Notes: generated by a model from the letters alone, not told the origin. Counted from the first letter of the stretch, positions 9,098-17,631 are shown. The stretch is 40,716 bases of DNA from Comamonadaceae bacterium (GCA_947452785.1 CANGDZ010000029.1:1-40716); one strand, 5' to 3'. Numbers and translations are program-made.

Positions 9098-9985
9098 ATG
9101 CAAATCAACTCAGAAATTGTGACCACCCCGCCTCTGGACTCGGCCACTGTGGTCATGCTGCGCGATGGACCGTCCGGGCTGGAGGTGCTGCTGCTCAAGC
9201 GGCACGCCGCCTCCTCGGTGCTGGGCGGGGCGTTTGTATTTCCCGGTGGCAAACTCGATGTGGCCGATGCCCACCCCGACCTGTTGCACCGCTTGGACCG
9301 TTCGCCAACCGCTTTGCACAGCCAATTGGGCGAAACCGATTTACCCGAAGGCAAGGCCGCCAGTCTGTTTGTCGCCGCCCTGCGCGAAGCCTTTGAAGAA
9401 TCCAGCGTGCTCTTGGCCCATTCGGCGGCAGGTCAGTCCCATGCGGACACGCTGGCTGCCGCGCGTGACCACTTGAGCCAGGGCATGGCCTTTAACCCCT
9501 TGCTGGCGCAATTGAATTTGACCTTGCATACCGACGCCTTAGTGCCTTGGTCGCGTTGGATCACGCCGCGCGTGCCTTCCGTGACCAACAAACGCTTTGA
9601 CACCCGTTTTTTCTTGGCCCATGCGCCCGCAGACCAAATTGCCGCCCACGACAACCATGAAACCACCGAAAGCGTCTGGCTCGCCCCGCGCGAGGCCTTG
9701 ACCCGGTACTGGGCCGGCCAGATCGAGTTGGCACCGCCGCAAATCATGAGCCTGTCACACCTGAATCGGTACGAAAGCGCCACCAGTGCCTTGGCTGCGG
9801 CGCGCATTCAAAAACCACCCACGATTCAACCCGAACCGTTTGACCAAGAAGGCATGAGGGTTATTTGTTATCCAGGCGACGAACGCCATTCAAAGCCTGA
9901 ACGGGCACTGCCCGGTCCTACGCGCTTGCAATTTCGCAACCGCCGTTTTGAGCCTGTGGGTGGATTAGACGAATTGCTTGGTTAA
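9098..9985 (+). CDS. Nudix hydrolase, NUDT19/NUDT7-like
   Basis: A 295-aa Nudix protein. FVFPGGKLD begins the Nudix box, but a loop of roughly 40 residues separates it from the catalytic ALREAFEESSVLL half. That split box is typical of NUDT19-type enzymes, whose characterised members hydrolyse CoA and acyl-CoA. AGGAAA at 9082-9087 precedes the ATG. It is divergent from the fatty-acid-like SDR at 8937, which fits control of acyl-CoA pools. CoA specificity is inferred from the box layout only. Confidence 0.88.
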   Translation: MQINSEIVTTPPLDSATVVMLRDGPSGLEVLLLKRHAASSVLGGAFVFPGGKLDVADAHPDLLHRLDRSPTALHSQLGETDLPEGKAASLFVAALREAFEESSVLLAHSAAGQSHADTLAAARDHLSQGMAFNPLLAQLNLTLHTDALVPWSRWITPRVPSVTNKRFDTRFFLAHAPADQIAAHDNHETTESVWLAPREALTRYWAGQIELAPPQIMSLSHLNRYESATSALAAARIQKPPTIQPEPFDQEGMRVICYPGDERHSKPERALPGPTRLQFRNRRFEPVGGLDELLG

Positions 9986-10032
9986 AATAATAACATTAGC
10001 AATTTGTTACAACACAACTACCTCACTTTGTC

Positions 10033-10410
10033 ATGACCATGACCACACCCTCCTCATTTGCCTACCTCTCTGTGGAGCGGGGGATGGAATTCATTGGTGA
10101 CGAAGCTGGATTTTTGTCGCTGCTCAAAACATTGCACAAAACTTTGACCACTGACATCCCCCTCATCTCCGACCTGCTGAGCCGGGACGATGTGAATGGA
10201 GCCAACCGCTTGCTGCACCAGGTCAAAGGCTTCGCGCCTGTGTTTTGCGTGGACGCTTTGGTGGAGCATGTGGTCAAGGTGGAGGCTTTGAGCAAACATG
10301 GGGATGCCCCTGAAGTTCGGGCCGCGTTTGCGCTGATGGCGCCGCAGTTGGAGCAACTGCGCAGCGAAGTCGCCTTACACCTGGCAGCCAATCAACTGGC
10401 TTTGGACTGA
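10033..10410 (+). CDS. HPt (histidine phosphotransfer) domain protein
   Basis: A 125-aa single-domain all-helical protein. The phosphorylation motif is LLHQVKGFAPVFC, with the candidate phospho-His H62 followed by K65 and G66 as in HPt domains. Such proteins relay phosphate between hybrid kinases and response regulators. No kinase or receiver gene is adjacent; the nearest receiver protein is at 22169. It overlaps the 3' end of dusC by about 19 bp in convergent orientation. Two possible starts, 10033 and 10039, differ by two residues. Confidence 0.8.
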   Translation: MTMTTPSSFAYLSVERGMEFIGDEAGFLSLLKTLHKTLTTDIPLISDLLSRDDVNGANRLLHQVKGFAPVFCVDALVEHVVKVEALSKHGDAPEVRAAFALMAPQLEQLRSEVALHLAANQLALD

Positions 10411-11375
10411 GACTGAATGGCTTGCTGCAACCACTGCTCGACCTGAACAGGGTCGTGCAGCAGTCGGACATCTTCAAACGCCTGCTGTGCCTGCGGGTAG
10501 CTGCGGCGCAAATAATTGAGCCATTGCTTTAAACGCCCGGCGCGGTGGCGTGCCGCCACATGCAGGCCCACCCGATGCCAGAACTGCAGCATGAGCGGCA
10601 ACAAAGTTGCCCAGGTTGCTGACCTGTTGGTGCCTGTCTCCAACTGGCCCAAGCCCGCATCATGCGCCTGAATGGCCAAGCCCAAACCGGGGTCTGACAC
10701 CATGCCGCGCCCGATCATCAAATCCACACAACCGGTGACCTCGCGGCAACGCAGGGCATCGGCCAGCGTCCAAATCTCACCATTGGCGATCAAGGGCAAC
10801 TTAACCAACGCACGCAAATCGGCAATGCGGTCCCAATAAGCCGGCGGGCGGTAACCGTGCGCCTTGGTGCGCGCATGCACCACCAGCTCGGTAGCGCCGG
10901 CGCCTTCGATCGCCAAGGCGCATTCCTCGGCGCGGCTGTCGTCGTTAAAACCCAAACGCATCTTCGCCGACACCGGCACATGGGCTGGCACCGCGCGGCG
11001 CACCGCCGAAACAATCTGCGCAACGGTTTCGGGCTCGTCGAGCAACACCGCGCCGCCCCGGTGCAGGTTGACGGTTTTGGCCGGGCAGCCGAAATTCAAA
11101 TCAATGCCGGCCGACCCCATCTCAGCCAAACGGGCCGCGTTCTCGGCCAGACAAGTAGCGTCGGAGCCTAGTAGCTGGGCGCGCACCGGCACGCCGGCGG
11201 CAGTGCGGCTGCCGTTGCGCAGCTCAGGCACCACCCGCTCAAAAGCCCGGCAGGGCAACAAAGTACCGGTGACGCGAATGAACTCCGACACGCAGCGGTC
11301 CACGCCACCGACCCGAGTGAGCGCATCGCGCAAAGAATGGTCTAGCAAGCCCTCCATCGGGGCCAAAATCAGCAA
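10392..11375 (-). CDS. dusC: tRNA-dihydrouridine synthase, DusC type
   Basis: A 327-aa FMN enzyme that reduces a specific uridine in the tRNA D-loop (U16 for E. coli DusC). The sequence shows APMEGLLD at the N-terminus, the flavin/tRNA motif DLNFGCPAKTVN with the catalytic Cys, SAKMRLGF, VVHARTKAHGY, and ANGEIWT. The frame opens with TTG at 11375, 2 bp after the TGA of the upstream GNAT gene. No ATG lies before the essential APMEG block, so the TTG start with translational coupling is likely. The protein runs a little longer at the C-terminus than E. coli DusC. Confidence 0.92.
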   Translation of the reverse strand: MLILAPMEGLLDHSLRDALTRVGGVDRCVSEFIRVTGTLLPCRAFERVVPELRNGSRTAAGVPVRAQLLGSDATCLAENAARLAEMGSAGIDLNFGCPAKTVNLHRGGAVLLDEPETVAQIVSAVRRAVPAHVPVSAKMRLGFNDDSRAEECALAIEGAGATELVVHARTKAHGYRPPAYWDRIADLRALVKLPLIANGEIWTLADALRCREVTGCVDLMIGRGMVSDPGLGLAIQAHDAGLGQLETGTNRSATWATLLPLMLQFWHRVGLHVAARHRAGRLKQWLNYLRRSYPQAQQAFEDVRLLHDPVQVEQWLQQAIQSQSKAS

Positions 11376-11377
11376 TC

Positions 11378-11896
11378 TCAGTCCAGCTTGCGCTTCAAAC
11401 GCACTTCTTCCACCCGCGCCTCACCCATGGGGATGGTGCGGGCGGTGTTCATTTCACGCTTGAAGCCGGCCAAATCATGAAAACGCAGGGTACGCTCGTT
11501 GCGCAGCGGCAACCACACGGTCACGTCGGTGCAGCCTTCGTCCACCAGGCCTTCGCGCGCCGCGTCCCACAGCGCCAAACCAATGCCTTGGCCCAAACGA
11601 TCGGGATCAACATAAATCGCCCAAATTTCACCGGTGGTGTTGGGCGTTTTGGGGTCGCGCGAGCGGTCATAGCCCACCAAGCCGACGATCTCATCATCCA
11701 TCACCGCCACCATCACCTGGGGTTCGCCATACTCAATCGCCTCTTTCCAATACGACACGCGCTTGGGCATGGGCGTGGCCACCCAATGCTCCATCGGCAC
11801 CTGACCTTCATACAAAGTCATGGCGGCAATCAAATGCAGCTGCGCCACATCAGGGGCATCTTTGAGGGTGGCGAAACGAACTTGGATATCGGACAT
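11378..11896 (-). CDS. GNAT-family N-acetyltransferase
   Basis: A 172-aa acetyl-CoA-dependent acyltransferase. It begins with beta strand IQVRFATLKDAPDVAQLH, and motif A is IYVDPDRLGQGIGLALWDAA with the Q-x-x-G-x-G pyrophosphate loop. TVWLPLRNERTLRFHDLAGF matches the C-terminal GNAT block. The substrate is unknown. It is the first gene of a two-gene unit with dusC. It is divergent from the cytochrome genes, separated by about 86 bp. Confidence 0.9.
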   Translation of the reverse strand: MSDIQVRFATLKDAPDVAQLHLIAAMTLYEGQVPMEHWVATPMPKRVSYWKEAIEYGEPQVMVAVMDDEIVGLVGYDRSRDPKTPNTTGEIWAIYVDPDRLGQGIGLALWDAAREGLVDEGCTDVTVWLPLRNERTLRFHDLAGFKREMNTARTIPMGEARVEEVRLKRKLD

Positions 11897-11982
11897 ATGA
11901 AAAACTCAAGAAAATCGAGGGTACGTCAGGGGCATTGCGCCGCCCCAACACCGGGCCCCTGATTGTCGGTTATCTTTGGTGC

Positions 11983-12741
11983 ATGTTTCAGATTGTTCGA
12001 CGTTTGACTTGGGGCCTGGCACAACTGACGGTCCTGACCCTGTTCACCTTCAGCTTCACGTTCACCAGCGCCCACGCCAAAGGGTTTGAAGACTCCATGG
12101 CTGAGCGCACCCGCGCCTGCACCGCCTGCCACGGTGACCAAGGCCGCGCCGGGCCTGACGGTTACTACCCGCGCCTGGCCGGCAAGCCCGCGGGCTATTT
12201 ATACAACCAGCTGAAGAACTTCTCCGAAGGCCGCAGGCACTATGGCCTGATGACGCGTTTGGTCGACCCGCTGTCGGATGCATATTTGCACGAGATCGCC
12301 CAGTATTTCTCAGGCTTGAAACTGCCCTACCCCGCCCCTGCGCAAACCGCGTCCCGCATGGCGCCAGCCCTGTTGGCACGCGGCCAACAACTGGCGTTGC
12401 GAGGCGATGCAGCGCGGCAGGTGCCCGCCTGCATTCAGTGCCATGGCGAGCGACTGACTGGCCTGCAGCCGCATGTCCCCGGGCTGCTGGGTCTACCGCT
12501 GGACTATCTGAACGCCCAATTGGGCGCCTGGCAAACCCAGCAGCGCCAGGCCCTCGCCCCCGATTGCATGGCCCAGGTGGTCAAACGCATGGACAGCAGC
12601 GACTTGATTGCGGTGGCCACCTGGTTGTCGACTCAACCCCTGCCCGCCGACAGCACACCCGCATCCTCGCCCTCCACCCGAAGCGACACAGCTCCCCTGC
12701 CCCGCTGTGGCAGCGCGCCTGAGTTGAAAGGCCAACCATGA
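11983..12741 (+). CDS. Diheme cytochrome c (c4/c553-like), exported
   Basis: A 252-aa periplasmic electron carrier. A signal peptide (about 1-32) ends in TSAHA. Two heme-attachment motifs, CTACH and CIQCH, each open a class-I cytochrome c fold, as in cytochrome c4. The Pro/Ser/Thr-rich tail (about 220-252) looks flexible. The start at 11983 puts the hydrophobic signal at the N-terminus; the frame is open 16 codons upstream without good start features. Its TGA overlaps the ATG of the next cytochrome gene, so the two are a coupled pair. Confidence 0.9.
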   Translation: MFQIVRRLTWGLAQLTVLTLFTFSFTFTSAHAKGFEDSMAERTRACTACHGDQGRAGPDGYYPRLAGKPAGYLYNQLKNFSEGRRHYGLMTRLVDPLSDAYLHEIAQYFSGLKLPYPAPAQTASRMAPALLARGQQLALRGDAARQVPACIQCHGERLTGLQPHVPGLLGLPLDYLNAQLGAWQTQQRQALAPDCMAQVVKRMDSSDLIAVATWLSTQPLPADSTPASSPSTRSDTAPLPRCGSAPELKGQP

Positions 12742-14042
12742 AGCGGCAGCGCACTTGGGGGCTCGGGTCTTGGCTGTTCGGCCTGGGCGTGCTGCTGTGC
12801 GCGGCCGTGGCATGGGACAATTTTGCCGATGGCGTGGACGTGAACGGTCCGACCATGGCGACACTGGCCCCCTCCCCCGAAACCCTGGCCCAAGGTCACT
12901 ACTTGGTGCAGGCCGGCAACTGCGTCGCCTGCCACACGGCGCGAGGCGGCATGCCCATGGCCGGTGGCCGCGGCATCGAAACCCCTTTTGGCCGCGTGTA
13001 CAGCAGCAACCTCACGCCAGACCCGCAAACTGGCATCGGCCAATGGAACGCTGCGCAGTTTTGGCGTGCGCTGCACCACGGGCGCTCGCGCGACGGGCGT
13101 TTGCTCACGCCCGCCTTTCCCTACAACCACACCACCTTGATCAGCCGGCCCGACGCCGACGCCATGTTTGCATGGCTTAACAGCTTGCCAGCTGTTTCCA
13201 GCAAGCCGCCCTCCCACACCCTGCAATGGCCGCTGGGCACCCAACCCGCCTTGGCGGTCTGGCGTACGCTGTATTTCAAAGCGGGCAGCTACCAAGCCCG
13301 CGCCGAGCAAACCGCTGAATGGAACCGCGGCGCCTACCTGGTACAGGGCCTGGGCCATTGCGCGGCTTGCCACAGCGCTCGCAACGCCTTGGGCGCCTCG
13401 GGCGCTGTGGACGACCTCTCTGGCGGATTGATGCCGGTGGTCAACTGGACCGCGCCTTCGCTACTGGACAACGCGCAAACCGGCTTGGCGCAGTCCTCGC
13501 TGGCTGAGATTCAAACCTTGCTCAAAACCGGACAATCTGGAGCGCACCACACCAGCGGGCCCATGGCCGAGGTTGTGCAGTACAGCACCCAGTACCTGAG
13601 CTCGCCCGACCTGCGTGCCATGGCCATCTATTTGAAATCACGCGCCACTCCAGCGACCTTGGCTTTAAGCGAACCCGCAGCAGCAAAACAAACCGTTCGG
13701 TCTGAAACCGCCAACCGGGGCGCGGCAATTTACGACAAACAATGCGCGCAATGCCATGGTGATCAAGGCCAAGGCGAGCCCGGGGCTTACCCCGCTTTGG
13801 CGGGACACCGGGCGGTGCGGCAAAACGACACCACCAACCTGGTGCAAACCGTGTTGTATGGCGGTTACCCGCCGGCCACCGCAGGCAATCCCAGGCCCTA
13901 TGGCATGCCGCCGTTCATCTTAACGCTGGACGACAAAGACATTGCCGCAGTGCTGACCCATTTGCGCAGCCAATGGGGCAACCACGCCCGCGAAGTCACG
14001 CCTTTAGAGGTCAACCGCATTCGCGCCAGCCAGGGCTCCTGA
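12738..14042 (+). CDS. Triheme cytochrome c, membrane-dehydrogenase subunit-like
   Basis: A 434-aa exported protein with an N-terminal hydrophobic anchor or signal (about 8-26) and three heme motifs: CVACH (C62), CAACH (C208) and CAQCH (C336). The layout and sequence match the cytochrome subunits of alcohol, gluconate and related membrane dehydrogenases, which pass electrons from a flavo- or quinoprotein to the quinone pool or terminal oxidase. No flavoprotein or PQQ subunit is adjacent; the only partner is the upstream diheme cytochrome, overlapping by ATGA. The pair may therefore serve a dehydrogenase encoded elsewhere. Confidence 0.9.
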   Translation: MKRQRTWGLGSWLFGLGVLLCAAVAWDNFADGVDVNGPTMATLAPSPETLAQGHYLVQAGNCVACHTARGGMPMAGGRGIETPFGRVYSSNLTPDPQTGIGQWNAAQFWRALHHGRSRDGRLLTPAFPYNHTTLISRPDADAMFAWLNSLPAVSSKPPSHTLQWPLGTQPALAVWRTLYFKAGSYQARAEQTAEWNRGAYLVQGLGHCAACHSARNALGASGAVDDLSGGLMPVVNWTAPSLLDNAQTGLAQSSLAEIQTLLKTGQSGAHHTSGPMAEVVQYSTQYLSSPDLRAMAIYLKSRATPATLALSEPAAAKQTVRSETANRGAAIYDKQCAQCHGDQGQGEPGAYPALAGHRAVRQNDTTNLVQTVLYGGYPPATAGNPRPYGMPPFILTLDDKDIAAVLTHLRSQWGNHAREVTPLEVNRIRASQGS

Positions 14043-14053
14043 GCGAGCCCTGG
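14030..14053. other. Hairpin overlapping the triheme cytochrome stop
   Basis: CCAGGGCTC (14030-14038) pairs perfectly with GAGCCCTGG (14045-14053) around a 6-nt loop that includes part of the TGA at 14040-14042. There is no T tract, so it is more likely a 3'-end stabiliser or weak pause site than an intrinsic terminator. Confidence 0.35.
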
Positions 14054-14123
14054 GCACTGATTGCGCGCCCCGCCAACACCCAGGTGACAGCGCAAAAAGC
14101 AAGGCATGGCCTACCATGTGCTC

Positions 14124-14879
14124 ATGACTCAAAACCTCTACATCCTCACCGGCGCCTCACGGGGCATGGGCTTAAGCCTGGCGCAGCAACTGCTGCAAGC
14201 GGGCCACAGCGTGCTGTGTCTGTCGCGTCAAACCAATGCCGAACTTGACCTGTTGGCGCAGAAAACGGGCTCCAGTTTGACCCAATGGTCCCAAGACCTG
14301 ACTCAAGGCGTGGCCGCCAGCGCACGACTGGGCGCATGGCTGAACACGCAAACGCCCAGTGCATGGGCCAGCATCACTTTGATCAATAACGCCGGCGCGA
14401 TTGCCCGCATCGGTCCCCTGCGCCAAGCCGACGCTGCCGATTTGGGCCAAGCCCTGCGTGTGGGCCTGGAAGCCCCCATGCAACTGACCGCCGCTTTTTT
14501 GGCCGCCACCGAACACTGGGGCCTGCCGCGCAAGGTACTGAACATTTCTTCGGGCCTGGGCCGACGTGCCATGGCCTCGCAAGCCGCTTACTGCGCAGCC
14601 AAGGCGGGCATGGACCATTTCACCCGCTGCCTGGCACTGGAAGAAGCGCTCCAGCCCATGGGCGCCAAAGTCTGCTCACTGGCCCCGGGCGTGATTGACA
14701 CCGATATGCAAATCCAGATGCGCAGTGCAGATGCCAGTGCCTTTCCGGACCAAGCCGGTTTCATCCAACTCAAAGCCGGTGGACAGCTGACCTCTGCCGC
14801 CGATGCCGCAACGCGGATCCTGGCCTTTTTGGCGCGGCCCGATTTTGGCACCAACCCGGTGGCCGATATCCGAGACTGA
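14124..14879 (+). CDS. SDR-family oxidoreductase (sepiapterin/benzil reductase-like)
   Basis: A 251-aa classical short-chain dehydrogenase. TGASRGMG binds the cofactor near residue 9, LINNAGAIA follows, and ISSGLGRRA with YCAAKAG provides the Ser-Tyr-Lys catalytic set. The general pattern (short C-terminus, LAPGVIDTDMQ) is closest to the sepiapterin or benzil reductase branch that uses NADPH, but the substrate cannot be called. The ATG at 14124 starts just before the first strand; an in-frame ATG at 14106 would add six residues. It sits alone between the cytochromes and bktB. Confidence 0.88.
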   Translation: MTQNLYILTGASRGMGLSLAQQLLQAGHSVLCLSRQTNAELDLLAQKTGSSLTQWSQDLTQGVAASARLGAWLNTQTPSAWASITLINNAGAIARIGPLRQADAADLGQALRVGLEAPMQLTAAFLAATEHWGLPRKVLNISSGLGRRAMASQAAYCAAKAGMDHFTRCLALEEALQPMGAKVCSLAPGVIDTDMQIQMRSADASAFPDQAGFIQLKAGGQLTSAADAATRILAFLARPDFGTNPVADIRD

Positions 14880-14994
14880 GCGACGGGCACCGTGCTGCCG
14901 TCACTTGACTTGGGTCAATTGTGATTTGTCAGCGCGGTGTAGCCATTTCAGCCGACACTGAAGGCTCAATTGATTACCTAATTGGAGACTGAAT

Positions 14995-16179
14995 ATGAGC
15001 CGTGAAGTTGTTGTTGTCAGCGGTGTGCGCACCGCCATTGGAACCTATGGTGGCAGCCTGAAGGACATCGCGCCCACCGAATTGGCCGCGCAAGTGGTCC
15101 GCGAATCGTTGGCCCGCGCGGGTGTGGAAGGCAAAGACGTGGGTCATGTGGTGTTCGGCCATGTGGTCAACACAGAACCCAAAGACATGTACCTGTCGCG
15201 CGTTGCAGCCATCAATGGCGGCTGCGCCGAAGGCACACCGGCCTTCAACGTCAACCGCCTGTGCGGTTCGGGCCTGCAAGCCATTATTTCGGCCAGCCAG
15301 TCCATCCTGCTGGGCGACTGCGACATCGCCATTGGCGGCGGCGCGGAGAACATGAGCCGCGGCCCCTATGCCTCCCTGAGCGCCCGTTGGGGTGCCCGCA
15401 TGGGTGACACCAAGTTGGTCGACATGGTGGTCGGTGCCTTGCACGACCCCTTTCACACCATCCACATGGGCGTAACAGCCGAAAACGTGGCCGCCAAGTA
15501 CGGCATCACACGTGAGATGCAAGACGCGCTGGCGGTAGAAAGCCACAACCGCGCTGAACGCGCGACGCTGGCCGGTTACTTTAAAGAGCAAATCATGCCG
15601 GTCATGCTGAAAAGCAAAAAAGGCGAAGTGGCTTATGCCACCGACGAGCATTTCCGCCCCGGTTGCAAGCTCGAAGACATGGCCAAACTCAAGCCCGTGT
15701 TTGTCAAAGAAAACGGCACCGTGACCGCCGGCAATGCTTCGGGCATCAATGACGCCGCGTCTGCCGTGGTGTTGATGGAAGCCGGCGCTGCCCAAGCGCG
15801 TGGTGCCAAGCCACTGGCCCGTTTGGTGGGTTACGCCCACACCGGTCTGGACCCCAAAATCATGGGTGCGGGCCCGATCTCGGCCACGCTGGCCGTGCTG
15901 AAGAAAACCGGTTTGAGCGTCAACGACTTGGACGTGATTGAGGCCAACGAAGCCTTTGCCGCACAAGCCTGCGCCGTGACGCGCGAACTGGGTCTGGACC
16001 CCGCCAAGGTCAACCCCAACGGCTCGGGCATTTCGCTGGGTCACCCCATCGGTGCCACGGGCGCGCTGATCACTGTGAAAGCCCTGTACGAGTTGCAGCG
16101 CGTGAACGGCCGCTATGCGCTGGTGACCATGTGCATTGGCGGCGGTCAGGGCATTGCTGCGATCTTTGAGCGCATGTGA
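14995..16179 (+). CDS. bktB: Beta-ketothiolase BktB
   Basis: A 394-aa thiolase that condenses acetyl-CoA with acyl-CoA (or cleaves 3-ketoacyl-CoA). In Ralstonia/Cupriavidus BktB favours 3-ketovaleryl-CoA for PHBV-type polymers. The catalytic residues stand at the expected numbers: C90 in NRLCGSG, H350 in GHPIGATG and C380 in MCIGGGQG. The N-terminus REVVVVSGVRTAIGT is nearly the Ralstonia form. GGAG at 14984-14987 is a good SD. A strong terminator follows at 16206. No phaA/B/C is in the window, so PHA synthesis or fatty-acid degradation are both possible. Confidence 0.95.
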   Translation: MSREVVVVSGVRTAIGTYGGSLKDIAPTELAAQVVRESLARAGVEGKDVGHVVFGHVVNTEPKDMYLSRVAAINGGCAEGTPAFNVNRLCGSGLQAIISASQSILLGDCDIAIGGGAENMSRGPYASLSARWGARMGDTKLVDMVVGALHDPFHTIHMGVTAENVAAKYGITREMQDALAVESHNRAERATLAGYFKEQIMPVMLKSKKGEVAYATDEHFRPGCKLEDMAKLKPVFVKENGTVTAGNASGINDAASAVVLMEAGAAQARGAKPLARLVGYAHTGLDPKIMGAGPISATLAVLKKTGLSVNDLDVIEANEAFAAQACAVTRELGLDPAKVNPNGSGISLGHPIGATGALITVKALYELQRVNGRYALVTMCIGGGQGIAAIFERM

Positions 16180-16205
16180 GACTCAAAGCCTCGCAGCACT
16201 CAAAT

Positions 16206-16229
16206 GGGAGCCCACGGGCTCCCTTTTTT
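16206..16229 (+). terminator. Intrinsic terminator of bktB
   Basis: GGGAGCC (16206-16212) and GGCTCCC (16217-16223) form a perfect 7-bp GC-rich stem with loop CACG, followed by six T at 16224-16229. It lies 27 bp after the bktB stop and before the convergent 2OG-oxygenase gene. Confidence 0.9.
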
Positions 16230-16233
16230 GTCT

Positions 16234-16986
16234 TTATGCGGGTCCGACGGGATCGTCGAGGAAGCCGCCAGATCGCAGCGTGACCACCAGCGTGTCGCGC
16301 CAGCCGCCGGCCAGCTCCGGCTGGATCGGCGTGGTTTCGTGGATCATGCGGGTGTCGTCCAGCAGCAAGAGCGACCAGGGTTCGGTCAGTGTGAAGCGCT
16401 GACCGGTGGGGCTGGCGATATCGAACACCCGAGTCTCGCCGCCTTTAACACCGTGACGAGCCACCAAAAATACCGCCACCCAGTTCACGCCATCCCGGTG
16501 CGCGCCTTCTGGCGTGGGGCGGCCAATGCCGTCGGTGGTGTCGATGCGGAACTGATGCGCTTCAGTGAACCAGGTTTGTTCACCTTGGGCGGCAGAGGCC
16601 ACTGTACCCAACCAACGCAGCAAGGCCTGCCAGGCCGACTGCTGCCAGACCTCGGGGGCCACGGGGTCAAACCAACGCTGCATGCCGCCGTGTAGCGCGT
16701 TATACGAAAGCGGCTGCCAATGAGCACGGTGCGGCATGGTCCGTACGCCATCGGCTCTGACCTGCAGGCTGGCATGACGCCTGCGGCGGTAGCGCCCACC
16801 GTCTTTCAGGTACTGGTCTGGCGGCAAATCGTCCCATGAAGGTTGCAGGGCCTGCAAAGCCTCGGTCGTGACCCCTGCCAAGGCGCAGACGCTGGCCGCG
16901 CTCAGCACGGCAAAGCCTTGAGAGGACAGCGTGGCGACCAGCTGATCGGAGGCGGTCAAAGGCGGCGACAACAGGGGTAAAGACAT
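16234..16986 (-). CDS. 2OG-Fe(II) dioxygenase family protein (2OG-Fe_Oxy_2)
   Basis: A 250-aa enzyme of the family that includes L-isoleucine 4-hydroxylase-type free amino-acid hydroxylases. Seen in order: GGRYRRRRH (about 63-71), a YNALHGGMQRWFDP block, then AHRDGVNW carrying the His and Asp iron ligands, GGETRVFD, and SLLLLDDTRMIHETTPI with the distal His. The terminal GGWRDTLVVTLRSGGF likely contains the 2-oxoglutarate-binding Arg. The substrate is unknown. There is no SD before the ATG at 16986. It is divergent from the hemerythrin-like gene. Confidence 0.85.
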   Translation of the reverse strand: MSLPLLSPPLTASDQLVATLSSQGFAVLSAASVCALAGVTTEALQALQPSWDDLPPDQYLKDGGRYRRRRHASLQVRADGVRTMPHRAHWQPLSYNALHGGMQRWFDPVAPEVWQQSAWQALLRWLGTVASAAQGEQTWFTEAHQFRIDTTDGIGRPTPEGAHRDGVNWVAVFLVARHGVKGGETRVFDIASPTGQRFTLTEPWSLLLLDDTRMIHETTPIQPELAGGWRDTLVVTLRSGGFLDDPVGPA

Positions 16987-17117
16987 GAAAGCGGTCCGGA
17001 AATATCAAGCAGGGGCCATAAGCATAACGCGCCAAGGCGCATGGCAACGGGCCTGCAGCCCGATCTCCTGGGCTTCTTGAGTGCTTCTCCGATCCTTCTC
17101 AAGTTCTTGAGCCAGCC

Positions 17118-17159
17118 ATGACGTGGATCAAGACCCTGTTCAGGCGAACCTCCTAAGCT
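17118..17159 (+). promoter_or_regulatory. FNR/ANR-type class II promoter upstream of the hemerythrin gene
   Basis: ATGACGTGGATCAA (17118-17131) matches the FNR/ANR palindrome TTGAT-N4-ATCAA in the whole right half and three of five bases on the left. A plausible -10, TAAGCT, is at 17154-17159. With a start point near 17166, the box centre (17124.5) lies at about -41.5, the classic class II activating position. Confidence 0.5.
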
Positions 17160-17181
17160 GCACCTGCTTAAGGAGCGCACC

Positions 17182-17631
17182 GTGACCCCATTGCAGTGGA
17201 AAGAAGTGTTGTCGTTGGATTTGCCTGCGATGGACGAGCCGAGTTTTCAGTTGGCTGCGCTACTGGAGCTGGCCTCAGCTGCCAGCGATGCCGACTTGCC
17301 CGCCCTTTGGCGTCAGCTGATTGCCCATACCCAGACGCAGTTTGAACGCGAGGACCGCTGGATGCTGCAGACCTCCTTCTCGTCCACTCAAGTTCACAGC
17401 GTGCAGCACAAGGTCGTATTGCAAGTCATGCGCGAAGGCTTGTCCAATAACGACATCGGCGCTGGCACCGGCAACCTGCCCTTGATCCGCACCATGACCC
17501 GTGACTTGGGTGTGTGGTTTGCGCAGCACAACCAATCGATGGACGCCGCGCTGGCCCTGCACCTGCGCAAGACCGGTTACGACCCTGAGCTCGGTGTGCT
17601 CAGCATGCCTTTGGAACCTGTGGCCATCTGA
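17182..17631 (+). CDS. Hemerythrin-like protein with an incomplete di-iron site
   Basis: A 149-aa four-helix-bundle protein aligning with bacterial hemerythrins (W6, PAMDEPSFQ, QFEREDRWM, HSVQH, HNQSMD). In the usual fold, one iron is held by three His and the other by two His, with Glu and Asp bridging. Here H72, H76, H116, E57 and D121 are kept, but the two His of the second iron are replaced by S21 and Q53. A single-iron or non-O2-carrying protein is therefore likely. It starts with GTG at 17182 after AGGAG (17171-17175) and lies behind an FNR-type promoter. Confidence 0.75.
   Translation: MTPLQWKEVLSLDLPAMDEPSFQLAALLELASAASDADLPALWRQLIAHTQTQFEREDRWMLQTSFSSTQVHSVQHKVVLQVMREGLSNNDIGAGTGNLPLIRTMTRDLGVWFAQHNQSMDAALALHLRKTGYDPELGVLSMPLEPVAI

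Noticed and set aside
8938-9354. N-terminal extension of the SDR into the Nudix gene
   Set aside because: The frame is open, but the SDR fold starts at 8937 and the Nudix gene on the other strand is well supported.
14974-16044. 356-codon frame antisense to bktB
   Set aside because: bktB is unambiguous, and the antisense product is His/Gln-rich without domains.
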